Below are positions 1 through 8,375 of a DNA stretch of 64,000 nt, one piece after another (the stretch's first letter is position 1; each line of letters starts with the position of its first letter). This DNA is from Desmodus rotundus. Its lineage: Eukaryota; Chordata; Mammalia; Chiroptera; Phyllostomidae. A program made the position numbers and the translations under genes. The notes beneath the pieces were generated by a model. The model was not told where the DNA came from and did not search any database. It saw nothing but the letters and a program-made list of their open reading frames with translations. The stretch spans positions 6,043,082 through 6,107,081 of the forward strand of contig NC_071397.1 in the NCBI RefSeq assembly GCF_022682495.2, read 5' to 3'.

Positions 1-59
1 GCATTTTTACTGTTTTTTGGGAAGGTAAGTAGTAATACCAGCTAAAATTACATAAAATA

Positions 60-321
60 CTTATATCCTTCAACCCAGCAACCCCAATCCTAGAATTTGC
101 CCTATGCAAGTAAGTTCACCAGTATGTAATGATGGACACACACACCACATACACATGGGGAGGGGGAAAGTGGAGGAAATGTTTATTATAGCCTTATTTT
201 CAATGGAAAAAAATTAAAACAAAGCAAATGCTCATCAACAGTGAAAGGCTGAATAAATTATTCTAGAACCACATCATGGACCATCATACAGCCCTTAAAA
301 GAATGAGATCGCTTCTAATAG
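60..321 (+). mobile_element. Old L1 ORF2/3'UTR fragment
   Basis: The order of recognisable L1 3'-end phrases (ccaGCAACCCCAATCCTAG, then CAATGGAAAAAAATTAAAAC, then ATGCTCATCAACAGTGAAAGG) matches the mammalian L1 region around the ORF2 stop. It is heavily diverged. It is interrupted at its right end by the hAT MITE at 330. Confidence 0.55.
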
Positions 322-329
322 ATCTAGTG

Positions 330-489
330 TAGGGATGTCAAACTCATTTTCACTGGTGGCCACACCAGCCTCATGGTTGTCTTCAAAGGGTCAAAATAAT
401 TTTAGGACTGTGTAAATGTAACTACTCCTTAACTGCTAAGGAGTTGAAATTACATGTGGCCCCCAGTGAAAATGAGTTTGACACCCCTG
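330..489. mobile_element. hAT-type MITE, complete, 160 bp
   Basis: The ends are near-perfect inverted repeats: the left end reads TAGGGATGTCAAACTCATTT and the right end, reverse-complemented, reads CAGGGGTGTCAAACTCATTT. The flanks carry an 8-bp target duplication, ATCTAGTG at 322-329 and CTCTAGTG at 490-497 (7 of 8 identical), typical of hAT transposons. There is no coding capacity. The inverted repeats extend well inward (TTCACTGG on both sides). Confidence 0.88.
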
Positions 490-497
490 CTCTAGTG

Positions 498-1864
498 CAA
501 TCAGTGTAGTCCTACTTCCTCACTTGCTTTCACTCATCTTGTTCCCACCACAACACTGAAACACTTCTGCAATGACAACCATTAATCTAGGTGCTGCCAA
601 ATCCAAAGCTACTTTTCTGACCCTACTAGAACCATCCAACTGAGTAATCCTTCATTCCTAAAACACCTCTCTCTCGGCTTCCATGATACTACTTCCTCCT
701 GAGTGTCTTTCTTTTCATTAGCTTTCTCAATTTTCTTTGCAAGTTCTGTCTCCTTTTTGACTTCTAAATGCTGGCATTCCTCAAAGGTTTAGTGCTACAT
801 CCTCTTCTCAGGTGACCTTGTCCATTCTCATGACTTAAAACACACCTATGTACCAACAAATTTTCATTGTCAATTTACAAACCAAACCTCTCCTCTAACT
901 TCCACATATCTGCATTTAATTGCTGTGTTAAAAATCTCTTAGGCAAATAAATTGTAAAGTGTATAAAATGGGAACTCTTAATTCTACATGTCCTTCCAGC
1001 CCCAACACATACCAAAAATCAGAAGCCCTCTCAGTTTTTTCCCCTTGGTACATGGGGTCACCATTTATGCAGACACTAGCCAGACCCTTAAGTGCTCCCT
1101 CTTCCCTATCCCTTGAACACTCAGACAATGAGCTAACTCATGTTAATTCTATGCACACAATATGTTTCACTAGTTAACCTCTTCTCTCTATTTCACCCTA
1201 ATCTAAGTAACCATTACTGATCTCCCTGCTTCTATTCTTGTTCTACCTCTATTTATAACCCATTCTCCTCAAAACAGCCATTGTGACTTTTTTTACAACT
1301 TAAATCAGACAGTGTCATTCTGCTTCAGATTCTCCAATGGCTTCCCACTATTCTTGAATAAAATACAGACTAGTACCATGTACATGCTTCAACTCATTCT
1401 ACTCTACCCCAGCTCACCCCACTGTACCCATAAAAACCTTGTGTTCCTGCTGGTTTCTGGAATGAAATATTCTTTCCTGGGTTTTATACCCTGTTTCTTT
1501 TCGACCTTCAGATCTTAATTTAAACTAACTCCTCCGCAAAGAGGCCTTTCCTGGCCACCATATGTTAGGTGGGTCCTCACTATTATTCTCAATCACAGCA
1601 GCCTGCTTATTTCCTTCATAGTGCTTCTAATTATTTTTATTTGTTTGTTATTCAATCATTAAGTAGCCACTCCACTAGAATTAAGATCTATGAGAACAGA
1701 ATCTGGCTCACAGAAGGCTTTTAATGACTGATTACTCCAGGAAGGAGTCAACAGAATGATCAAATCTCTCCTGTCTCAACAATTCTCCTCCAACCCCTCC
1801 ACCCCGAATTATCAGCCATCCATCTTATCTCTGTTGTCTCAAACTTCTTGAAACAATGACCTAC
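498..1864 (+). mobile_element. L2 (CR1-clade LINE) ORF2/3' relics
   Basis: The plus strand shows degenerate L2 sequence. Around 770-830 it resembles the reverse-transcriptase segment, 1260-1735 carries the typical 3' end (TCTCCAATGGCTTCCCA, GAGGCCTTTCCTGGCCACC, then the CTATGAGAACAGAATCTGG tail), and 1740-1864 is a second, more 5' L2 segment (TTCTTGAAACAATGACC). No frame survives. The family call rests on remembered consensus features. Confidence 0.6.
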
Positions 1865-1960
1865 TCCAGTTTTATTGATGTAATTTACGTATAACACTGT
1901 ATTAGTTTAAGGTGTAGAACATGATAATTTTATATTACTCACGATTATTTTACCTCACAC
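1865..1960 (-). mobile_element. L1 3'UTR fragment inside L2
   Basis: The phrase ATAACACTGTATTAGTTTAA followed by GGTGTAGAACATGATAAT is the antisense of a common mammalian L1 (L1MA-like) 3'UTR. It splits L2 sequence on both sides. Confidence 0.5.
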
Positions 1961-2407
1961 CTTTCAACCTATTTCTCTCCATACCATCAACTGCTTTTCC
2001 TTCTGATATAAGGTTCTTGTCAGTAAAGCAAATGTAAATTTCTTACTGACCTCTTCGTGATATTTAATCCTGGTGATCACTACTTCCTCCTTTCTCTTGC
2101 CTCACATGGCAAATCATGCTCTTAATGTTCCTCCTACTTTTACTATTCTTTCTCAGGCTCCCTCTAAGGCTCCCCTTTTCTCCTTCTTTCCTACAATGTT
2201 GGTATTCCTAAGGGGTCTAACCCAGACCTTCTCCTCTATAAACACTGAATCATCTCATGCACTTACAGTTTCAGTTACTATTGCTATACAAATACCTCCT
2301 AAGTCTTTATCTTTATCCCAGATCCTCCTCCCTAGCTTCAAACCATCAGATCTCTACTTGGATGTCCAACTGGTACCTCAAACTCAATATATTTAAAGTG
2401 AACTTAC
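1961..2407 (+). mobile_element. L2 reverse-transcriptase relic
   Basis: Degenerate L2 sequence, including the region just downstream of the YADD block (CTACTTGGATGTCCAACTGG, CCTCAAACTCAATAT). A 107-codon open frame at 2073-2396 is fortuitous survival in this relic. The sequence continues after the SINE at 2588. Confidence 0.55.
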
Positions 2408-2587
2408 TGTCCTGGCTGGGTAGGTCAGTTGGTTAGACTGCCATCCTGATACTCCAAGGTTGAGGGTGCAATCCCCAGTCAGGGCGCACAGGAGAAGCAA
2501 CCAACAAATATATAAATAAGTGGAACAACAAATCGATGTTTCTCTCTCTCTCTCTCTCAAATCAATACACTAAAAATAAATAAATAC
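2408..2587 (+). mobile_element. VES-type tRNA-derived SINE
   Basis: The head is CCTGGCTGGGTAGGTCAGTT with A-box-like and B-box-like (GGGTGCAATCCCCAG) segments, then GATGTTTCTC(TC)n and an A/T-rich tail. The flanks AGTGAACTTAC (2397-2407) and AGTAAACTCAC (2588-2598) look like a decayed target duplication. It belongs to the subfamily with the GTTGGTTAG head. Confidence 0.88.
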
Positions 2588-2985
2588 AGTAAACTCACCA
2601 CCTTTCCCTGACAAATCTGCCTCTTCTCCTATAGGCACATCTTTGTGACTGGTACCTGCATCAGACCCATGAACCCAAGCCAAAAACCTAGTCTTTATGA
2701 CACACTGATGTCTCTCACACACATCCTGTCCCAACACATCTACTTTTAATCAAGGTCAATATATTCTACCAACTAAATATTTCATCAAATTGTCCACTTT
2801 TGTGCATCTCCACTGCCATTACCTTGATTCAAGCCACTGGTATTTTTTGCCTACACTTCTGCAAAAGTCTTCAAATTCTATTCTTATTCCCCTGAAAGCC
2901 ATTCTCCATAGAGTATCAAGAGTGATTATATGAAAGCATAATAAATCTTGTATTAGTTACTCCACTACTTAAAACCCATCAGTGG
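2588..2985 (+). mobile_element. L2 relic, left part, split by HAL1 copy 1
   Basis: L2 3' region (CACTGCCATTACCTTGATTC, then ACTCCACTACTTAAAACCC) that continues directly at 5093 after the HAL1 insertion. Its last 15 bases (2971-2985) are the left target duplication of that insertion. Confidence 0.6.
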
Positions 2986-5077
2986 GTAGACAGATACCCT
3001 TTGCCTCCTCATACAACCAACTGAAGGACAATAACAAATTTAAAAACAAAAAAATAAACAGAACTGCCAGAAAGTCAAACTGTATGGAAGTCCAACAACC
3101 AAGGAGTTAAAGAAGAAACATTCATCCAGACCAGTAGGAGGGGTGGAGACAGGCAGCTGGGGCAGAGAGGACTGGTGGCAAGGTGGTGGTTCATAGACTG
3201 GGTGAGATGGCGGCTGGCGGAGCAGGCGGTCCCACATTTGCGTATTCATAACCGGAAGGAACAACTAGGGAGCAAGACAGACTGCACAGCCCAGGGTTCC
3301 AGCACGGGAAAATAAAGCCCCAAAACCTCTGTCTGAAAAAAACCTGGTGGCAGGGTGGGGGAGAAACTCTCAGCCTCACAGGAGAGTCTGTTGGAGAAAC
3401 CCATGGGGTCCTAGAATGTACACAAAACCCCCTAACTGGGAATCAGCACCAGAGGGCCCAATTTGCTTGTGGGTAGTGGAGGAAGTGACTGAAAACCAGC
3501 AGAGAGCTGAGCAAACGGCACTGTTCCCTTTTGAACCACTCCCACACATACAGTGCCACAACGCAGCGACCTGGGTTGCCCCTCCCTGGTGAATACCTAA
3601 GGCTCTGCGCCCCTTACTACTTAACAGGCTCGCTGAGACAAAAAATATGGCCCAAGTAGAAAGAACAGATCAAAGCTCCAGACAAAAATACAACTAAGCT
3701 ATAGCCAACTTATCAGATGCAGAGTTCAAAACACTGGTAATCAGGATGCTCAAGAATTGGTTGAGTATGGTCTCAAAATAGAGGAAAAAGTGAAGGCTAT
3801 GAAAAGTGAAATAAAGGAAAATGTACGGGAAACCAGCAGTGACGGGAAGGAAACTGGGACTCAAGTCAATGGTTTGGAGCAGAAGAAAGGAAGAAATATT
3901 CAACCAAAACAGAATGAAGAAACAAGAATTCAAAAAAATGAGGAGAGGCTTAGGAACCTCTAGGACAACTTTAAAATGTTCCAACATCCGAATCATAGGG
4001 GTCCCAGAAGGAGAAGAGGGAGAGCAAGAAACTGAAAACTTATTTGAAAAAATACTGGAGAATTTCCCCAATCTGGTTAAAGAAATAGACTTCCAGGAAG
4101 TGCAGGAGCTCAGAGAGTCCCAAAGAAGTTGGACCCAAGGAGGAACACACCAAGGAACATCATAATTACATTACCCAAGATTAAAGAGGAGAAAATCTTA
4201 AAAGCAGCAAAAGAAAAAGGGAGACAGTTACCTACAAAGGAGTTCCCATAAGACCATCAGCTGATTTCTCAAAAGAAACCTTGCAGGCAAGAAGGGGCTG
4301 GAAAGAAGTATTCCAAGTCATGAAAGGCAAGGGCCTCCATCCAAGATTATTCTATCCAGCAAAGCTATCATTTAGAATGGAAGAGCAGATAAAATGCTTC
4401 CCAGATAAGGTCAAGCAAATTAAAGGAGTTCATCATCACCAAGCCCTTATATATGTTAATGTTAAATGTTAAAGGGATTTACCTAAGAATAGGAAGATGA
4501 TCAAAAATACAAACAGTAAAATGACAACAAACTCACAATTATCTGCAACCGAACCTAAAAAAAAAATGCAGAGTGAGAACCTATTTAGAATGGTAGGGCA
4601 GATAAAGTGCTTCCCAGATAAGGTCAAGTTTAAGGGGTTCATCATTACCACGTTCTTATTATATGGAATATAACGTTAAAGGCACTTATCTAAGAAAAAG
4701 ATAAAAAATACAAAGAGTAAAATGACAACAAACTCATAGCTATCAACAACCGAACCTAAAAAAACAAAAACAAAAACAAACTAAGCAAACAACTACAACA
4801 GGAACAGATTCACAGAAATAGAGATCACATGGAAGGTTATCAGCAAGGAGGGGGAGGAGGGAGAATGGGAGAAAAGGTACAGGAAATAAGAAGCATAAAT
4901 GGTAGGTACAAAATAGACAAGGGGAGATTAAGCTAAACAACTTATATCCACGGACATGATCTAAAGGTGGGGAATGCTGATGGGTGGGAGGGGTACAGGG
5001 TGGAGGGGAATGAAGGGGAGAAAAAAATGGGACAAGTATAATAGCATAATCAATAAAATATATTAAAAAATAAAAAT
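2986..5077 (+). mobile_element. HAL1-like half-L1 element, copy 1, full length, with duplicated 3' end
   Basis: Bounded by a 15-bp target duplication AAAACCCATCARTGG (2971-2985 and 5078-5092). Inside: an L1-type 5'UTR (2986 to about 3645), a degraded ORF1 (3649-4472), then directly a G-rich 3'UTR ending in AATCAATAAAATATATTAAA and an A-rich tail. There is no endonuclease or reverse-transcriptase sequence. The ORF1 end plus 3'UTR start is present twice (about 4371-4562 and 4587-4765). The name HAL1 (half-L1) follows the known class of ORF1-only L1 derivatives; the exact subfamily is not determined. Confidence 0.85.
3649..4472 (+). pseudogene. ORF1 of HAL1 copy 1, broken
   Basis: An L1 ORF1-type RNA-binding protein remnant. 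It is spread over three frames: the coiled-coil region (open 3757-3963), the RRM segment containing NIRIIGVPEGEEG (3821-4165) and the C-terminal domain with RRGWKEVFQVMKGK and LHPRLFYPAKLSFRMEE (4281-4472). At least two frameshifts and an early stop separate them, so no full product is possible. The putative start ATGGCCCAAGTAG lies near 3646-3649. Confidence 0.8.
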
Positions 5078-5475
5078 AAAACCCATCAATGGCTTCAACT
5101 GTCTTCAGATAAAATTCAGATTTCTTAAAACATGGCTGATAAAGTCCTGAATGATCTGGACCTTGTCTCTCCTGTCTCATCTGTTGCAACTCCTTGCCTC
5201 CTTTTGTATGCTCCAACCACAATAAACTATTTGTTTCCCATGCTTTCTCTTCCTGCACTCCAAACATGTTATTCCCAAAGCCTCAGTCAGGTTTTTTCCT
5301 TGCACTCTTCACCCACATCCTCCTCATCCATCCACCAGGTGATCCTCCCTGGTACTCACTAACTATCCTGTTGCCTACTTCAGAGAATTTTAATTGCCTA
5401 TTAACTTGTCAGTAATCCTACCTACCTACTCAGAACTATGGAACCAAAATCTCTAGGGCAGGGACCCTAGCATCT
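5078..5475 (+). mobile_element. L2 3' end, right part of the split copy
   Basis: Continues the L2 interrupted at 2985 (GGCTTCAACTGTCTTCAGAT, CATGGCTGATAAAGTCCTGA). It begins with the right target duplication of HAL1 copy 1. Around 5440-5535 a piece ending CAGCCAGGGTTGAGAATAAC resembles the end of a MER5/MER20-type hAT element, and an L2-like tail (CCCAATAAATATGAGG) follows near 5610. Confidence 0.6.
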
Positions 5476-5753
5476 GTGCATTTTTAAGGCTTCTGTATAG
5501 AGCTTATGCACAGCCAGGGTTGAGAATAACAGCTGTACCCTCTGAGAACAAGGAGCATTACCATTACTCTTGTAACCCAATACCCAGCAGAGTGCTGACA
5601 CATAGAACTTACCCAATAAATATGAGGAGAAGAAGGGAACAGGAGCTCTCCCTCTTGGGAGCATGCCCTCTCCTTTACTGTCCCCCTCCCCTTCCCCCAG
5701 GCGAGGTTTCTTGCCTCTCACTCTCTCCAAATGCTCACTTCTACCCCTGGGAC

Positions 5754-5855
5754 CTTCAAAAGAGAGAGAGAGGGAGAGAGAGAGGGTTGGGGGGAAGGGA
5801 AAGGAAGGGGGGGAAGGGAAGAAAAAAGAAAAGAGAAAAGAACAGGGTAGCAAAC
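5754..5855 (+). repeat. Polypurine tract with G-quadruplex motif
   Basis: About 100 bases of nearly uninterrupted A/G: (GA)n, then G-runs at 5784-5786, 5789-5794, 5797-5799, 5807-5813 and 5816-5818 with short A/T loops, then an A-rich purine run. Open frames across this tract on both strands are low-complexity artefacts. Confidence 0.9.
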
Positions 5856-6871
5856 AGAAGGGAAAGGATGAATGAATTTAATACAATCCTCAAGAACAGG
5901 TTTGAATGATGTTCTTACACACTTGTAAAAGGACATATTACCAGGAATGTGATCTTTAAGAATAAAGTTTCTATTCTACTTTCAGTGTTATTCAGTTCTT
6001 CTTTGCTACAACTAAACTATATTCTCTTTCCATCAACTATAAGTAAAGAATGCCAGCTAAAGTGTTAGGCCTAGAAGGTTCAGTACAAGTCAGCCTTCAC
6101 ATCTATAACACTGCATGCTCCGCCTTCCTGACCTTATAAACATTGGCTGGAAAGGCACAATACATAGAAAAATGCCAGCCATTTGAGCACTGTACTCTCC
6201 TCAAAATGCAGAGTGAGAACTCCTGAAATAAAGCAATGGAGTGGGTTAAATGGTTCTGAACCTTTTAGACAGAGCAATAACTGCACAGTGCTTTAGTAGC
6301 AAGCATGCATAAAACATAATAAAATGGCACAGAATTAATACTTCTCAAAAGAAAAATCTAATAAAACCCTGAATTTGGGGAAGAGGCACTGCAGAAACAG
6401 GGCAGAGACATCGTTATCTCTCCCTTGTTGCTCTGAGCACAGCAGCCTCAGTATATATTTGTTGAATGAATGCCTGATGAATGAATATGGTTCTTAAAGG
6501 ATTAACTCACAGTTTCCTTCCTGGATCAAACAGCCGGCTGCTCTTAGACTCATGTTTCATCAAAAATATATTTAACAAGGGCATAAATCAGCTTGTAATG
6601 TGCTAGTAGAAAACATCCTAAAAGAACCACATGGGTTTGGTTTTGCACTGCAGAGCTTAGAATACTAAACCTATTGGTGGGTTTGTCTCCCAACACCAGC
6701 ACCACCACATAACACGCACACCATGCAATTCAGCCGTGTTCCTTGAACATGCAACATGCCAGATTCTTTCATAATGCCATAACTTCTCACATCTACTATT
6801 CCTGCTGCCCCAAATAACCTTCCCACCTGAAAAACTCCTATTTATCTTGAAAGAGCTAAACGAATATTATT
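5856..6871. other. Intronic sequence without a recognised gene or clear repeat
   Basis: Nothing firm is recognised except an L2-like 3' tail near 6440-6485 (TATATTTGTTGAATGAATG). No splice-bounded coding segment was seen on either strand. Confidence 0.5.
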
Positions 6872-8100
6872 TTTAAATTGTATTTTATTATTCATGCTAT
6901 TACAATTATCTCAAATTTTCCTCCTTTGTCCCCCTCCACCTAACCCGCACCACTTCCTCAGGCAACCCTCACACTATTGTCTATGTCCATGTGTCCTGCA
7001 CATATGTTCTTTGGCTAATATAGTCTCTATACTGTACTTTACATCCCAATGACTATTCTCTAACTACTAATTTGTACTTCTTAAGGGTAACCTTTTCACC
7101 CATCTGCCCAACCCCCACTCTCATTTGGCAACCATCAAAATGTTCTCCGTATCTAGGAGTCTGTTTCTCTTCTGCTTGTTTGTTTTTTCCATTCACTTGT
7201 TGATAGACATGTATTTATGGCCATTTTATTTTTCACATTTTTCTTCTTCATCATCATCTTCTTTTTCTTCTTAAAGAAGACCCTTTAGCATTTCATATAC
7301 TACTGGTCTGGTGACGATGAACTCCTTTAGCTTTTTCTTATCTGGGAGGCTCTTTTTCTATCCTTTAATTCTAAATGATAGTTTTGCTGCATAGAGTAAT
7401 CTTGGTTGTAGGTCCTTGCTTTTGATCACTTTGAATATTTCTTGCCAATGCCCTCTAGGCTGCAAAGTTTCTTTTGAGACATCAGCTGAAAGTCTTACAG
7501 AGGCTCCTTTATAGATACTAACTGCTTTTCTCTTGCTACTTTTAAGATTCTGTCTTTGCATTTAACCTTTGGCATTTTAATTATGATGTGTCTTGGCCTC
7601 TTTGGGTCCATCTTGTTTGGGACTCTGAGCTTCCTTGATTTGTATGACTATTTCCTTCACCAAATTAGGTAAATATTCTTTCATTTTTTTTTCAAATAAT
7701 TTTCTAATTTCATGCTCTTTCTCTTCTCCTTCCAGCAATTCTATTATGCAAATGTTGGTAAGCTTGAAGTTGTCCCAGAGGCTCCTTACATTATCCTCAT
7801 TTCTTGGATTCTTTTTTCTTCTTGCTGTTCTGATTGGTTATTTTTTGCATCCTTATGTTGTAACCGCTGATTTGATTCTCAGCTTCATCCACTCCACTGT
7901 TGATTTTCTGTAAAGTGTTCTTTATTTCATATCCTTCATTTCTGACTGGATCTTTTTTATGCTAACAACCTTAGAAGGTTATTAGCATATCCTCCATTTC
8001 TGACTGGATATTTTTTATGCTGTTGAGATCCTCACTAAGTTCCCTCATCATTCTTATAACCAGTGTTTTGAACTCTGCATCTGACAGTTATCTTCTTTAT
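6872..8100 (-). mobile_element. Older HAL1/L1 relic, 5'-truncated in ORF1
   Basis: On the minus strand the sequence runs from ORF1 (AACTGTCAGATGCAGAGTTC at the 8100 end) through the C-terminal domain to the ORF1 end near 7265. It then goes through what looks like the first codons of ORF2 (ATGGCCATAAATACATGTC, near 7210-7230) straight into a 3'UTR ending at about 6872 with an ATAGCAT-like tail. The missing ORF2 body is the HAL1 hallmark. It is more diverged than copies 1-3. Confidence 0.7.
7358..8085 (-). pseudogene. ORF1 remnant of the older HAL1/L1 relic
   Basis: The C-terminal domain is readable at 7358-7561 (SVRLSADVSKETLQ, KDLQPRLLYAAKLSFRIKG). The coiled-coil region carries a direct duplication: ATATCCTTCATTTCTGACTG at 7929 and ATATCCTCCATTTCTGACTG at 7987, a 58-bp step, which breaks the frame. 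Confidence 0.7.
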
Positions 8101-8375
8101 AAAGCATCCTCTGAATTCCCCAGAAATAAGTAATCATTTTCCCACCCTGATCTTCTGCCATAGTATTTTCTAAATGTCTTCAGTGTATTTGAATCCCATT
8201 TGAATTAGGATGATTAACTACATTTTCATTATGCACAAATCAAATTATGAAGGGAAACCATTCATTTTTTCACATTGATCTGAAAATTTTCCACATAGGA
8301 GAATAAAGTGTAAAGATTTACCTGGATGGATGACAGGAAGGGTATAAGGTACAGTCCTGGGAAAGACTTAACCAA
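8101..8375. other. Unassigned spacer between two head-to-head HAL1 elements
   Basis: AT-rich sequence without a recognised repeat. Its end (8362-8375, AAAGACTTAACCAA) is the left target duplication of HAL1 copy 2. Confidence 0.5.

Noticed and set aside
5467..5909. Open frames of 128-129 codons on both strands.
   Set aside because: They run through the GA/purine tract, where stop codons are rare by composition, and their translations are low complexity.
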